This document shows, in pieces, positions 23,431 to 36,556 of a stretch of 64,000 nt of DNA. Position numbers and translations under genes: made by a program. Within the stretch, counting starts at the first letter, position 1, and every line of letters starts with the position of its first letter. Origin of the DNA: Pteria penguin (Eukaryota > Mollusca > Bivalvia > Pterioida > Pteriidae); the NCBI GenBank assembly GCA_035048485.1, contig CM068581.1:67613881-67677880 (forward strand). Direction: 5' to 3'. The notes beneath the pieces were generated by a model. The model had not been told where the DNA came from, ran no database searches, and worked only from the letters and a program-made list of their open reading frames with translations.

Positions 23431-23901
23431 CATATATATACACCACTACCATCAAGGTAAATATTCAATATTAGAATAATTCTCTACTGAGAGTGTAATA
23501 AAAAATGCTTAGGGTCAATGGCCAAATATTAAGGTTGGTAAGGTTACAGGAAACATGCATATATTTTCATGCATAGGAAGTGATATTTTTTTCTATTTTA
23601 GAAATTTTTTTGTGGTGCTTTTCATGACTTCAAGTTTTCAACCAGGGAAATGTACTTGGAACTGATATGTTTTAGAAAAGTGAAACCTCTGAATAACATT
23701 GAGATATTTTCTCAGAAAAAAACTTACATATTTGTTTTATCTACCAACCTATATTTATGCATTTATTTGAGATTTCAATGGGGAATTATAATAATAGTGT
23801 GAAAGTGTTACCTTAAAGTTTCTTTTTGACACCCTGTATTTATAATGATTATTATAATTTCAAATACATTTCCGTTATTTAAATTTTTTTCTTTATTTCA
23901 G

Positions 23902-26900
23902 GATCCTTTTGGGACTAGATCATGAGAGAAAATGCAGAGATACATGTTGAGGAAGCGGGGCATTAAAATCCTTATTTTAGCCACATTTATATCTTTCATG
24001 ATTGGATTTATTCTCATATTCATTCTTGCAGAGGATAAATCAGGGACAAGTTACTTTAACAGCAGATCTCTTAATTACAAAAAGTTTCGAAAATCTATAG
24101 ATGCCAATGTTAAAAATTTCCAAAATCTGCAAAGCTTTTATTGGAGAAATTTTCTTGCCGGGGACAAAAATGATTCCAAGAAAAATGAAACCCTGATGTC
24201 TACAAAAAATTCACCAACGCCCAAGGTGAATTATAACGTCCATATATTCTACTATCCATGGTATGGCAATCCACAGTTTGATAGAAAGTACTATCATTGG
24301 AACCACCCCTATCTTCCCCACTGGAACAAACGCGAAAATGCCAAATGGCCACAGGGAGTTCATGAACCACCAGATGATATAGGAGCCAGTTTTTATCCAC
24401 AGCTTGGAGCTTATAGTTCAAGAGATCCCATTGTTATTGACCAGCACATGAAATGGATACAGATGTCAGGAGCAGGTTGGTGAATTTTTCAGAAGTACCA
24501 TGGTAATATGAGGGAAACCATAAATTACACATATATCAAACACTTTCATGAAGAGTTATCTTTCTTTGTTTTAATGCAGTTGAAATTACAAAGAAACTTA
24601 TTTATAAGTTCCAGTATTAATATATTTAATAGGTCCAGTTATTCTAAATCATCTGTCAATATGTATACTGGTATGTATATATTGTTTTCAGGAAGCTGAA
24701 ACCATGAGGTACAATGATAGCACATTGTTACATACATTACATTTAAGTTATTCTCAAGCCGGCGTGGCCTAGTGGTATCACGTCAGATTGGGAGGCTGGG
24801 GTTCAAGTCCCGCTCTGGTCATGCCGGTGTCATGTCTTTCGAATGAGACAGTAAAAACTGAGGTCCCATGTTGTGGTATGCATGGCACGTTAAAGATCCC
24901 TCACTGCTTCGGGTGGGTCCGTTGCATAGGTCAAAATTTGTATGCCCCGCATCAGGCAGATGCTGTCACCATATACATGAAATATTCGTGGTGTGATGTA
25001 AAACAAAAATCAATCAATCAATCATAAGTTATTCTCTTCCTGAAGATGAATTCACCTTGTAAACTGTAGATTTTGAGAACCCATGTAATTAAGCAGCCTG
25101 CACTGAAATGTTGTTTGAATTTCCATTTTTATGCCATTTGTCTTTTTTTTGGAGATATTTAAGGATTGTCATTTTTACAGTGCCTCCAACATTATGCTCA
25201 TAATAGTCTATAATGAAAAGAAAATTATAGATTTTCCTCCCTGCCACTCTGATTTTCACCTCCCTGGGTCTGATTTAAAAAAAAAAAATTCTTGAACATC
25301 ACGATTTATGAAAATATCCCCAAACTAAATTATGTTTCTTCTTGGACTTCAGTTCTGAAAATCAAGTAAAATTGTGAAAGTTAATTGATATCATTATTCA
25401 ATATTTGCTTAGTCTAATTTAGCTGTATTCAATGTCATATTCCACATCAGTAAAAATTGAAAATAAAAATAGCCCCCATCCCCCCACTTTTTCAGAAAAG
25501 TAGAATGAGAATCTATGATTTTTTTTTTATTACGGCCTTATTAGATGTTAACATAATTTGACCATGGTCTAGACAAGTTTATATCTTTGACTGTTCCATT
25601 AGGAGTGACTGTTTGCAAACATATCTGAAAGCTTTATAGATGAAAATTGTTTGCATTTATTTATATCAGTAATATTGGTTGTCCTAATATATATTTGGTT
25701 TCATTCAGTTACATAGCAACGCAGACGACGGATTTTATACAACTCATACACAAAGCAAGCGGCTCAATTGAGGAATTGAATATAGAGAGCCTGCACTGCA
25801 AGTGAAGTGCTTAAATCATTGCAACAAATGGTCCCCTTAAACTGATACTCATTTTTTCTGAGAGTTATTTTGAGTTAACAGTTTTTTGATGAGCAGCTTT
25901 TAACAGATTATTTTTCTCTTATTCTGTTTTGACACATTTGAGTAGTAATGAATGGTTATATGTATTTAGTGGTAATATTTTGATGTAATGTTGTAGGTGT
26001 GGTTTCTATATCATGGTACCCCCCTGGAGATGCTGATAATGAAGGCAAACAGCCTGATGCCATGGTACCTGCCATCTTGAAAGCTGCTCATAAATATGAA
26101 TTAAAGGTATCTCCTTTTACGACTCCTTGAAGAGAATAGCACTGTAATTGCACATTAAGGTGTTCTTTCAGATTATCATGTATATTATTTGTCTCAGGAT
26201 TTTTTTTTGTTGAATATTGCAATGGAATTGGGTCCCTTTGAACTAGGTCCGTTTTAGACACTTGTTTTCAATGATAAATCATGCCTTTATTTTCATAATT
26301 ATTGGCAAAGTAAAACATTTGTAATTTACTTTAATGGCAAATTTTTGCCAGTATTCAGCAGAAAGGAGAAGACTGTTAGGTACAATCTGTACAATAATTT
26401 GACATGTTGATTTTTTCTCACAAGAGGTAGCTGAGACTTACAAAATTGGAAGGTGTGATGGAGAAAATCAGAAAGATGAAATTGATGTCAATAAAATTGT
26501 AATAAATCAATGGCACTTGATGATATAGTGCTTGAAATTTGTATTTCTTGATTTCAAGCATTTCCCAATAAATGTATGTACCGAAACCATGCTATTTCTG
26601 CCATGTTGCAATATACATGTATAAAAACATAAAACGTAAAATGTAATTGTACAAAATATGAGTGATAATGTTAGATTAGTCCCAATTACTGAGAAAACTG
26701 TGTACGTAGGTTTTTGTCCTTCTGTCTGTTATTGACCAATCTTCAGTTACTGGAATTTATTCTTTGTCTGATTTTAAACTCTTACCCAGTACTTGTACAA
26801 CTTATTCTAAGAGAAAAAGTAACACATTTTTGCTAAAGAGAGTACAGTTTAAAGATTGCATTTTCTAAATAGTTCTCTAATTATTAAAATGTTTATGACC

Positions 26901-28438
26901 TTAAATAGAAAGATTCCGTATGCTTATAGTTTCTGTCCCTGTCTTTCCTTCCTGATGTTTGGTAGATGAAATACTCTAGTTTGACATTAAATGTGCCAAT
27001 ACAAACATAAAACTATTAAGTTTTTCAACTTTCAAGTTTATCTGTTTCCCATCATAAGATTTGTCTTCCATTAATTTGACAAAATCAGTTTATAATGTGT
27101 ATAAGAAGTTTGTTTTTTTTTTTAAAAAAAGAGTACCCAACTTCAGTGGGCTTGTACCCATATGAATTGGCTGTGCACCCAAGCAAGATTTTTGAAAATA
27201 ATGTAGTGAAAAGATTTATACTGTGTTTAAGTACTTTTTCCAAAAGGGTACCCAATTTCAGTCTACTTGCACCCAAATGATTTGGTCGTGCACCTAAGCA
27301 ATTTTTTTTTAAATTGTAGTGGAAAGATCAATGCATGTAAGAATACTAATATGAATACTGACAAAACTGTCTTACCTTGTTTTATTTTTATGTCTTCCCC
27401 AAATTCTTCTTTTTCTATTGAAATCATGGATAAACTGGATAGTAATTTTTTCCATGGACATCCCCTGACCACTTTATGGAGCTATTTAATCTCATGGTAC
27501 ATAGGGTTTCATTTCCAAATCTCAAAACGTCATCGCCAGCTTAAAAGCAGTAACAATTAACAATTTTCTGTGTTTAGAGAATCAGGACAGATAACTTTTA
27601 AATTTCGATTTTGTAACCTAAAGAAGTCACAAAACATTGCAACTTGTACAAGGCAGACCCCTGACTACATAAGTAGTTTTTCACAATGTCGACAACATTT
27701 ATGCATAATACAAATATAATGTTGTTATTATAGGTCAACCTTCACATTGAGCCTTTCAAGAATAGAAATGCAGAAACTCTAAAGGAGCAACTAGCGTATA
27801 TTATGGAGAAATACGGCAAGCATCCTGCATTCTACAAACATTACAGTGCTTCTAAAAAGAAATACCTACCGTTATTTTATATCTATGATTCCTACCAAGT
27901 AAAACCAACAGAGTGGGCAAAAATCTTTCAACCGGAGGGAATTCAAACTGTTAGAAATACTGAATTAGATGGTATTTTTATCGCTTTGCTGGTTGAAAGA
28001 CAACATAAAGATGACATTGTGAATGCAGGTTTTGATGGCTTCTACAACTATTTTGCAACTGAGGGATTTACTTATGGTAGCTCGTGGAGAAACTGGCGTG
28101 ATATTAAAAAATTTGCATACAGGAAAAATCTCATATTCATTCCTAGTGTAGGGCCAGGGTATATTGATACAAGGGTACGTGCCTGGAACGGGCATAATAT
28201 TCGAGATCGTAATTCTGGCAAGTATTACATATCGGCAATCAAGAGTGCATTAGCAGTAGGTTGCGAATTTTTATCCATCACTTCTTTCAACGAATGGCAT
28301 GAAGGCACACAGATTGAACCAGCAGTGCCGAAACAGATCACTAATTTTAGATATTTAAATTATGGAAGGGAGGGATCAAATTTCTATCTTTATCTCACAA
28401 AACAACTTGTAATGGACATTGGTTCCAATAAATTATAA
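23902..28438 (+). CDS. MANEA: MANEA: glycoprotein endo-alpha-1,2-mannosidase (GH99), complete CDS
   Basis: Golgi enzyme that cleaves glucosylated mannose from N-glycans by an endo-alpha-1,2 cut, bypassing ER glucosidases. Coding exons 23932-24475, 25997-26106 and 27734-28438 join in phase to 452 residues (human about 460). ATG at 23932 gives a short basic cytoplasmic N-terminus, a signal-anchor at about residues 11-33 and a luminal GH99 domain from about residue 95 (HIFYYPWYGNP). VVSISWYPPG, GFDGFYNYFATEGFTYGSS and FIPSVGPGYIDT follow. FNEWHEGTQIEPAVPK contains E405 and E408, matching the two acids catalytic in human MANEA (E404/E407). A splice acceptor at 23900-23901 shows an upstream non-coding exon, not found here. 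The gene diverges from SCAF. Confidence 0.96.
23932..24475 (+). CDS. MANEA: MANEA coding exon 1
   Basis: There are 181 codons plus one base, ending AGCAG|GTTGGT. It encodes the cytoplasmic tail, the membrane anchor (IKILILATFISFMIGFI), a variable stem and the start of the catalytic domain. An out-of-frame ATG at 23922 precedes the true start by 10 nt. The true start is supported by the anchor directly after it. Confidence 0.94.
24476..25996 (+). other. MANEA intron 1
   Basis: A 1521-bp intron interrupted by a family 1 SINE in the sense direction (24756-25024); nothing else is recognised. Confidence 0.9.
24756..25024 (+). mobile_element. tRNA-derived SINE, family 1, in MANEA intron 1
   Basis: The head is CCGGCGTGGCCTAGTGGTAT with B box GGGGTTCAAGTCCC. 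The body reads 'cactgcttcgggtgggtcc' and 'gcatcaggcagatgctgtc', and the tail is 'aaaaatcaatcaatcaatc'. The 12-bp target duplication TAAGTTATTCTC lies at 24744-24755 and 25025-25036. Confidence 0.9.
25997..26106 (+). CDS. MANEA: MANEA coding exon 2
   Basis: 110 bp between acceptor atgttgtag and donor GTATCT. It completes the split Gly codon and encodes VVSISWYPPGDADNEG and ILKAAHKYELK, which match the family closely. Confidence 0.94.
26107..27733 (+). other. MANEA intron 2
   Basis: A 1627-bp intron. It contains a diverged ~119-bp tandem duplication (27113-27330) and is otherwise AT-rich with no recognised feature. Confidence 0.9.
27113..27330. repeat. Diverged ~119-bp tandem duplication in MANEA intron 2
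   Basis: The phrases 'gtacccaacttcagt', 'cttgtaccca', 'ggctgtgcacccaagcaa' and 'gtagtgaaaagat' in the first copy reappear in order in the second, offset by about 119 bp. Confidence 0.8.
27734..28438 (+). CDS. MANEA: MANEA coding exon 3 with catalytic Glu pair
   Basis: The acceptor is ttattatag. VNLHIEPFKNRN starts a 234-codon terminal exon holding most of the GH99 barrel and both catalytic Glu residues. The stop is TAA at 28436. An AATAAA string overlaps the last codons (28428-28433), though it is unlikely to be the working poly(A) signal. Other AATAAA strings occur downstream, for example near 28735. Confidence 0.95.
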   Translation, partial: VNLHIEPFKNRNAETLKEQLAYIMEKYGKHPAFYKHYSASKKKYLPLFYIYDSYQVKPTEWAKIFQPEGIQTVRNTELDGIFIALLVERQHKDDIVNAGFDGFYNYFATEGFTYGSSWRNWRDIKKFAYRKNLIFIPSVGPGYIDTRVRAWNGHNIRDRNSGKYYISAIKSALAVGCEFLSITSFNEWHEGTQIEPAVPKQITNFRYLNYGREGSNFYLYLTKQLVMDIGSNKL

Positions 28439-31400
28439 AGCTTCTGGGGTTTTTTTTTTTTATCATACTTGAGGCCCAAGTCTTTCTGTTATTGATATAT
28501 ATATAATATTGGCTCAACCAAACGAGATCCTAATAAGAGACCTTCTCAGTATCTAAAATATCGTATTGATTCTTATACATGTATGCGATGTATCATTCTT
28601 AAGATTTAGTTATCGAGTCCATGTTAAATCTCATTGCTCATGCAGCAAAATTTCTATATAGACATCAATGCCAGATTGATTGACAATACGTATGTACCAC
28701 CATGTGATAAAATACCTCCCACCCACCATCTTCAAATAAATTAAAGTTCAAATGATTGATAATTGTTTTTAGGAATTATTGCTATAGTTGTGTTTAGAAA
28801 TCATATTATGATTGCAGCAATTTGCTATAGAAATACAAAATTTAAACTGTTATTTCCCTTTTCTATGCAAATCTTGATGAAGTACATCAACTAAGTAATT
28901 AAATGAAAAAATTTTAAAGATACATCATGCACTGTATTGCTGTTATACTCTGACATAGTGTAGCAACTTTTTTAAGGGCATTATACAAGATGTATGAATA
29001 TGGTAAAACAATCAGTGAAATTTGAAAATGTTACTCCCTTATATTTATCGTATTTTTTAAAAAAAGGGAAAGCCTGTTATATTTGTAAACTAACTTACGC
29101 TCACAATGTTGATGTTGATTTTATTTTGTGCTCATCTCTTGTATTGTCTTTCGATTTAAACTTGAGCTTATATAACCTTGAGTGAAATGTGGAAAGCCAT
29201 GCAAATTCATGTATATACTTTTATCAGATTTTTAGAACAGAAGACAAAACAAATTTCAGTGTTTGTTTCTCATGTCCCACTGTTTTGCTCTGTGCATTTA
29301 CATTTTCATGGCTGTTTTATTGCTATTTATCAGTTGTTTTGAAGCGTTTCCCTAGATTTCCTATAAAATCAAAATTACAATTACCGTCAACTGCCACACA
29401 TTCTCTAAAACAAAAGTTAGGCATGAGAAGCCAACATCTTATGTAACCTTATGTAGTAATTATCATTTTTCAGTATTTTACTTTTTGGCCTCTATTGGAT
29501 TATTACACAGTTTATTTTTCTTTTTATCATCATTCAGTTAAAATGACCATGTTGTGGCAGGGTTGTTATTGAAATTAGTCTGAAAGATATGAAATCCAGC
29601 ATGTTTGATGGCTGATTGTATGGTGTATGGTGGAATTTGACCAAAACCCCATCACAAACTGTCCAAACAGCCATCAAAGTGGGGTGTTTGTCACAGTTTT
29701 ATACTATTATTAAATGTATTTATGATACTTCAAAAGAAATGTCAGATTTTATTGATTTCTCTACGAAAATTCAAGAAACTCATAGTTTCCCACCATTTTT
29801 GTGAAAAGTAAAGGACTAATATTTCTAAATGCAAATTTCAGAGTTTTTAAAGTATAATGGTTTGTTTATCATCTGTCTTTATACTATATCATTAATGACA
29901 TATACATTTATTAAATGCTCATGCATGTATATAGATAAAAAATCCAATATATTGTGATAACTCTACTTCAATAATCTTGGATATTGTAGTTGAAAATTCT
30001 TTACCTCACTATTTAAAGACCTCTTACAAATTGTTTAAGGACATATTTGAAATATTTATATATTGAGAGCATAAGATGAAACATTTTCGTAGATTTTCCT
30101 TAAAAATTGTACAGTGTTGTTTTACTTTTGTTGAACTTTAGAGTTTGTGTTACATCCATGTAGGTGCAATGTTATTGTGTTGGATACCTAATGTGATGAC
30201 TGGTTTGATTCCAGCTGTTGTTTTGGATTTTTCTAATTTGATATACTAGCTTCTGTCTTCGTGTTGTTCTACAGCTGAGGCATTGCCCTAACTGCTGCAC
30301 ACTGGTCTCTCATATTGGTTAGAATCATGTAGTCATGCACAAGGTAGAAGCTTATGGGGAAAAAAAACCCCTGAAACATCACAAATGTTGATGCCATCAT
30401 AATGATATCTGGGAAGGCAAAAGATGATTATAACTAGCTATGACTTCACATAAATTTTCTCCAAATAACTGAAGGCTTATTGCTTTTAGTCTGTTTCATT
30501 AACTATAATTTTGACTATAACATAAGAAGAGTAGTGGTAGAAACTTCATATTTTACATGCATGCTCCTTTAGCTTTGTTTATTAGTTTTATTACCCAAGT
30601 TTATCTTTTCAATCCATCTTATGAAATCCCTTTTCACTGACTTTATTCAAACTTTGAACAGGTAGATGCCTTAGCTAAGCTGGATATGATTGTAATAAAA
30701 CAATGTTGTCACATCTTTCATTATAAGGATTAGATTTCCACTAGACTAAACATGATAGTAAGCAACTGTGCATAGACAAGCATAGAAAGAGGTAACTCCT
30801 CATTCCAAATATTTTTCCTACTAATTGTGTGCATACTCCACCTATTGCACATTTGCTGAGGAGGAAATACTTTTGCAACATTCTTCATTCCATAAAAAGC
30901 TTTTCCTCTTACAGTATATATTTACACTAACATTTACCTATCATATCAAATGGCATAGTTTATGTATTATTTCTTTTATTCATGCATTTAAGAGTTTTAC
31001 AGCTGTTTTTGATTATTCATGAAGTTTGCCCACCTTGATGTATATTTATTTTCCTGTTATACATGTAGGTTATTTTGTTATTTGTTTAAATTTTCTTGTT
31101 TTTTAATAGATGTACATCTAAGTTTTCTTTAGATAAATGATACTAAATCCAATTATGATTAAAAACAGATTCACACACAATCCAAAGTAGCTTTGTATAT
31201 GTAGATATTTTCCAATTTTTCCAGGATTTTGTTTAGACAAGTGGTTTATGTGGAAAAGGTTTATCAAAAGAAGAAAATGGGATTTTCATTTCTATAAGAA
31301 CCATATGCAATAAGCAATATTTGATTTATTCAAATTCAATTGAATTTGAAAATTTATTATTTGTTTTTTTATTTTATTTAAATTGACTGGGATTGTATCA

Positions 31401-34400
31401 ATAGCAGCATTCATGAAACAGAAGAAGAAGAAAAAAACAAACATAAGCAAAAAAAAAAAAAAAAAAATAGAGGTCATTTGAGGTTTATTTTAGCTATTAA
31501 CAAAGGTAAAAACACCACACAGTATTTAGAATATAATCCAAAGAATTTTTTATTAGAATTGGAGATTTTTAAATGTATAATACTGTTGGATAAAGTATTA
31601 CCGTCAGTACAAATAAATTGAAATAAATTGTATATTTAAACGTATGGTGCCTTTTCCCTAAATATAAAGATAGATATAATATTCATTTTCTAGTAAATTG
31701 TTCATTTTACTAAATTTGACTGATGATGATTTGACAAGAAAAATATCAGTATTTGCAATTTACTGATTGTAAAATCTTAGAAAAAAACCCCATACATAAT
31801 ACCTGTAAATGTAAATACCCAATTTATATATAAAACAAGTAGAAATTTTCTTGATATATAACCTTAAAGCCATTATTGTGTAATTGTTTTGATTAATGTG
31901 TTCTGATTTGTTTCTGTGTTGCCTTTCATATCTATGCAAGAATGTTATAAATGTGTTGTTAGATTTTACATTGTCTTGAATAGGTTTGTGGAAGTACACA
32001 TGCATCAAGATAAACTCAATTCTGAAAGTGCAAATTTATATATGAAAAAGGAAATGTTTGAATTACAGTTTTTTCGTAACAAAATTATAGCAATATGATA
32101 TATGTACTGTGCTACCATAAGAAAAATTCCATAAATTGTGTATCATAATATACAAATATTTGGTTCTTAATTGAATTATTTTTTAATGATATTATTATAA
32201 TCATTTCCTCACATACCTCATTGTGGCTCTTTCATTTATTGTTTTCCTTGACCTAATCAGTGGTGTATTTTGACCTTGAATCTTGGATAGGTCTTTGATG
32301 GTACATGTAAATTTCTTTCGGATTGTTTCAGTGTTTAAAATTTTTTTCCAGACTTGAAATTGGTTATTTTGTAAAAATGTTGGAGAAATAATACAAGCAA
32401 TATTTGAAAACCTTTAATACAGAAGTTCAAAATGCATATCATTTCTGAAAATGATTGTTTTAAGGTAGTGATGGAGGTCACCTTTTGATGAAGTTGGTAA
32501 GGAATGGTATAAAAGTTGCACAATGAAAATTTTTTTATTTGTATGGTCAAGTTATCATGGACCAATTTTAGCGAAACAAAATTGCCCTCCCCCCTCCTCC
32601 CAAATTTTGAAATTGTTCCTATGGTCCTGCTGTATTTATTAAGCTATGGCATGATCCTATCAGGTGAATTGTCCATTTTTATTTAGAAATTTTGTGCCTT
32701 CTGCATACCACTATGAGATATAATAGGGTGACTATTACTTGACTGATCATATCTCACCATGGTCATTTGATTATATAATTAAAAAAAATATATAACTTGA
32801 AAGCACAGTCTGCACAACTTCCATACCATTTCTTCTACTTTCACAGAAAATCTCATTAACAAAGGATGATAAATTACCATATTTGGACATTTGACAACTT
32901 ACCATGTGGCAATACATAAAGCTATACATGCACATCCCTAGAATTCGACTTTGACTCTTTATGTTCTTTGGTTTGATTTTTGTGGCGGGTGCCTCTGCGA
33001 AACTGGGTATGCTAACTTGTAATCTTTCTTGAAGAGTTGCTATGTTTTGCGGGACCACGGATTATTATTAGACACCACTTTCATCTTTGTTATGGGTCAG
33101 TGTTTGTTTAAAATTTCAATTACATTGTACTTGCTTTAATTAATACATTTTTAATCTTTGCATGCTAATGTCTTCTCTGTTTTCATGTGTTAGTCGTTTT
33201 CTCTGTTTTGACGCATTTTGTAAGAATATTTATGCATGTATTGGAATCATACACCAATTATGAAAGAATATCTAAACTGAGGAACGATCATGTTCGATAC
33301 CCATTGATACAAGAAACTGTCCACTCCATGAAACTTAGATGCAACACACAGTTGTTACTTCTTAATAACTTCAAAATCGCAGAGACCGTATGGCAGGAAT
33401 TAGTTTTCAGTCTAAACAATATTACCACAAATATACTCCACACTGTTTTACCTGACACATGATAATGCCATGACCCAGATTCCTAGGTCATATCTTCAAG
33501 GTCAAAGTTTCAGTGACCCAATGAAAACTTAAATCAAAATTCCCTTGCAAAGTAACAGTGTAACACTTTGCCATGATTTTGTTTTTCGGTACTGTGGGTA
33601 TATGTATTTGTAAAATATCTTGATTTTTATTTTCATTATTTGATTGTGATCTGTGTTTGGTATGTATTATTATGATCTGTCTTTGTTATGTATTAGATAT
33701 ATGAGTGATGTGTATTGTTATTTGCATTCATTGTTTGAATTATAATTGTTGTTTTCTCATACTTGTTGCGTTCTCTTTTATTTTTTTGATAACTGAGAAA
33801 AAAAAAATTGCATGTGTTTAATTCTTTCCTTCATGAATAGATTTGTGCTGCAAAAGCGTTATAATTTCTGATTTTCGTTATCGTTCATTCATTGGAAAAA
33901 ATGAGGAAAAGGTGAACATACGTAGTGATGAATGATTGAAGTAAAGCCCGTCTTTCTTTGATTGGTTGAACCCATCTGTGCATTATAGGTTATGGACTGA
34001 ATACGACGAGATATGACCGCCCGAAGTCTTTGAGCGGTAAAGCGGCCCGAGCTTGGTATAACTCTCAAAATATTTAAAAACTCAGTTTTTTTGTCTTGGA
34101 GATAGATGCAACGTTTGTAAGTATTTTTAGCGATCTAAATATATCTTTGAGCGAATTTGTCGCTCATTCAGATATATGTATCCTAGAACGATTATTGAGA
34201 GTTTGCGGAGCGCTCGTTTTGTGATAAAGGGACGTTACTGAAATTAATTTATATTCTAATTCGACAATCTCAAACGAAAATAAAGTATTTATTTACAAAA
34301 ACTCAACACTTCTATGGGAGATGCCTCTTGCCACGCAGAGCATATTTATTAAATAAATACAATAACATTAATTGCGATCTTTCTCCCTAAAAGTCCAACA

Positions 34401-34711
34401 TAAAATAATCACATGCCACAGAATCTGAAATGAGAAGAAAATATGAGCACCCATTCATAATGATTTCAACGATAATGATATATAGATTATTGTTAAAAAC
34501 AAAATCGAATTTGCTGCGTGAGTGGCAAAGGCTCGAGTGACCAACAGACTTCGTGCAATCTACACAAGCCTCACAGTATAACTATTGACCAATAGTATAC
34601 TAGACACTTGACTTCATACTTCCATTCGAACACTCCAATAATACGTTTCTCGTAACGTTAATAAATACGCATATAAAAGATTTGTAAACTTTTATCAACC
34701 AGTGACAAATT
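28439..34711. other. MANEA 3' region and intergenic DNA
   Basis: The first part must contain the MANEA 3' UTR. The rest is 6 kb of AT-rich sequence without conserved frames, splice pairs or recognised repeats. It has an A19 run at 31450-31468 and a partial repeat near 32950-33000 whose 'ttgtggcgggtgcctctgc' resembles 40575-40640. Confidence 0.5.
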
Positions 34712-34729
34712 GTTGAAGAAAATATTAAA

Positions 34730-35002
34730 CCGGCGTGGCCTAGTGGTATCGCGCTCGCCTCCTGATCGGGAGGCCGGGGTTCGAGTCTCGCTCTGGTCAT
34801 GACGGTGTCCTGTCTTTCGGATGAGGCAATGAAAACCGAGGCCCTGTGTCGTGGTATACATGGCATGTTAAAGATCCCTCACTGCTTCGGGTGGGTCCGT
34901 TGCAAAGGTCAAAATTTGTATGCCCCGCATCAGGTAGATGCCGTCACCATATACGTGAAATATTCGTGGTGTAACGTTAAACAAAAATCAATAAATCAAT
35001 TG
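34730..35002 (+). mobile_element. tRNA-derived SINE, family 1
   Basis: It has the cleanest head of the family: CCGGCGTGGCCTAGTGGTAT with B box GGGGTTCGAGTCTC. The body and 'aaaaatcaataaatca' tail are as at 24756. The flanks share a diverged TTGAAGAAAA (about 34713 and 35001), probably the target duplication. Confidence 0.88.
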
Positions 35003-35169
35003 AAGAAAAAAACTTACTGAAAGTGGAAAGAGAAACAACCAAGATTCATATGTAGTCCCTTTCTTCTAGGTTACCAAGAAGTTAGACCAATGGTTTTTGT
35101 GGGTTAATACAAATCAAAATACGCAACACGGAGTCTCCCCTCAACTATCTGGTCCTGCAATGTGAATCT

Positions 35170-35251
35170 GTATGCATTTCGTGCCTTCCATCATCACGTA
35201 TAATGGGTTTGTATGCATTTCGTGCCTTCCATCATCACGTATAATGGGTTT
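35170..35251. repeat. Exact 41-bp tandem duplication
   Basis: 35170-35210 is repeated without change at 35211-35251. Because 41 is not a multiple of three, the duplication shifts the frame of the candidate exon that crosses it. Confidence 0.95.
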
Positions 35252-35363
35252 GATTTGATACCAATCGGTGTCGGTCCTCGAATGTCATAACCTTCAGACA
35301 AATATGGCTCATATTCAATAATGATACCTAAAGCTTCCTTTCTGCTAACCGTCTTTTCGTGCA
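35194..35363 (-). pseudogene. Candidate exon of unknown family, probably broken
   Basis: A plausible acceptor (ttctaactatgtccgcag) leads into an open frame with EKTVSRKEALGIIIEYEPY and LSEGYDIRGPTPIG. A diverged paralogue at 44330-44440 keeps YEPDLSENDDLRG but has stops upstream. Conservation of YEP.LSE...RG between copies suggests a coding origin. The 41-bp duplication falls at its 3' end. I do not recognise the family. Confidence 0.3.
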
Positions 35364-35930
35364 CTGCGGACATAGTTAGAATAAATAAATAAATCAAATA
35401 AGTGATTAAATGAATAAATAAATGAAATAAATGAATAAATAAACAAACAATTTTCATTGAGAAGACCATTTATTTTCCAAAGAAGTACACAATGGAACTT
35501 TTTATAAATACACATTACAACATACACTGTGGTCTTGTACTTTATTATATACAGTTTGTTGACAATTCAGTTTGTTCGTAGCGTATACAACCACTAGTAA
35601 ATAAATACATATAAATAAATGAAATTATAACAATATAAAAGGATAAATAAATAAAATAAAGAAAAAAAAAATTAAAACCCCATAATAATATTCCCCCCCA
35701 AAAAATAAAAATAAAAAAAAAAATAGAAAAAAGTAAGAAAAAGAAAAGACAGGGTGTGTATGTGCTGCGGGGGTGGGGATGGGATTGGGCATTACGTACT
35801 CCAACTGTTGCACCTACCTCGACACTCCTTAATTCAGACATTTACAGTAGACATCTAACACATTCTGTCTGTAGACATCGATCACCTAGACAGCAAACAT
35901 GACATATTCTTGAAAATTATCATAAGACTT
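35260..35930. repeat. Duplicated module Z, copy 1
   Basis: Shares ordered similarity with 44330-44960: 'cagacaaatatggctcatatt', 'aaatacacattacaacatacact', 'gttgacaattcagtttgtt' and 'attcttgaaaattatcataa'. The two are 9 kb apart in the same orientation. Between the matches are A-rich AAATAA stretches. Confidence 0.65.
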
Positions 35931-36119
35931 TACTTACATATAATTTAAAAGCATTTACAAATTTAAACGAATAGTCACAAAAATATAAGTTTTAATTTTA
36001 AATAATCACAACATATAATAAAAAAGTTAATACATTAGTGTAAAAATATCATGTTGAAATACGAAAGATTGAATACAAATATTGACGAGCGGCGCATCCC
36101 AACATTTTTTTTTACAAAA

Positions 36120-36440
36120 AATACATACATGCCGGATTATTCCTCCTTACATCCATGAAATTTACCGTTCGGGGGAGGGGGGGAGGGGGTTAGTAGTATG
36201 AAAGAATTTCGGCGACCCTTTGGGCTGCAACCAAACACCATATACATTGTATGTACTCATAATTTCCAGCAGCCCCTCGGGCCCCTACCATACATAATAC
36301 ACCTCTATTTTCAATGATCCCTTATCCGGATTATTTTTTTACCGGCCCTTTGGGTCGGAAAATTGATTTTTCCTACACTAGGAGTCAGATATTTTTTCGC
36401 AAAGTTTTCTTCCCCCCCCCCCTTCCCCTTTCCCCCATAA
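36120..36440. repeat. G/C-run repeat remnant
   Basis: 'ggggagggggggaggggg', 'ggcgaccctttgggctgca', 'ccggccctttgggtcgg' and a C-rich run mark a decayed repeat. It does not code for protein. Confidence 0.4.
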
Positions 36441-36556
36441 AAATCAAACGGTTGCTCCCTTAAAAATCTGAAGAAGTGACTAAGGTTTATTCATAGTACA
36501 AGTAACTATAATAAATCTATTTATAAATTTCAATACACCACTTTCATAATATGAAT

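Noticed and set aside
34730..34800. tRNA genes at the heads of the family 1 SINEs (also 24756 and 38903)
   Set aside because: Each head is followed by the same ~200-bp body and A-rich tail. These are SINEs.
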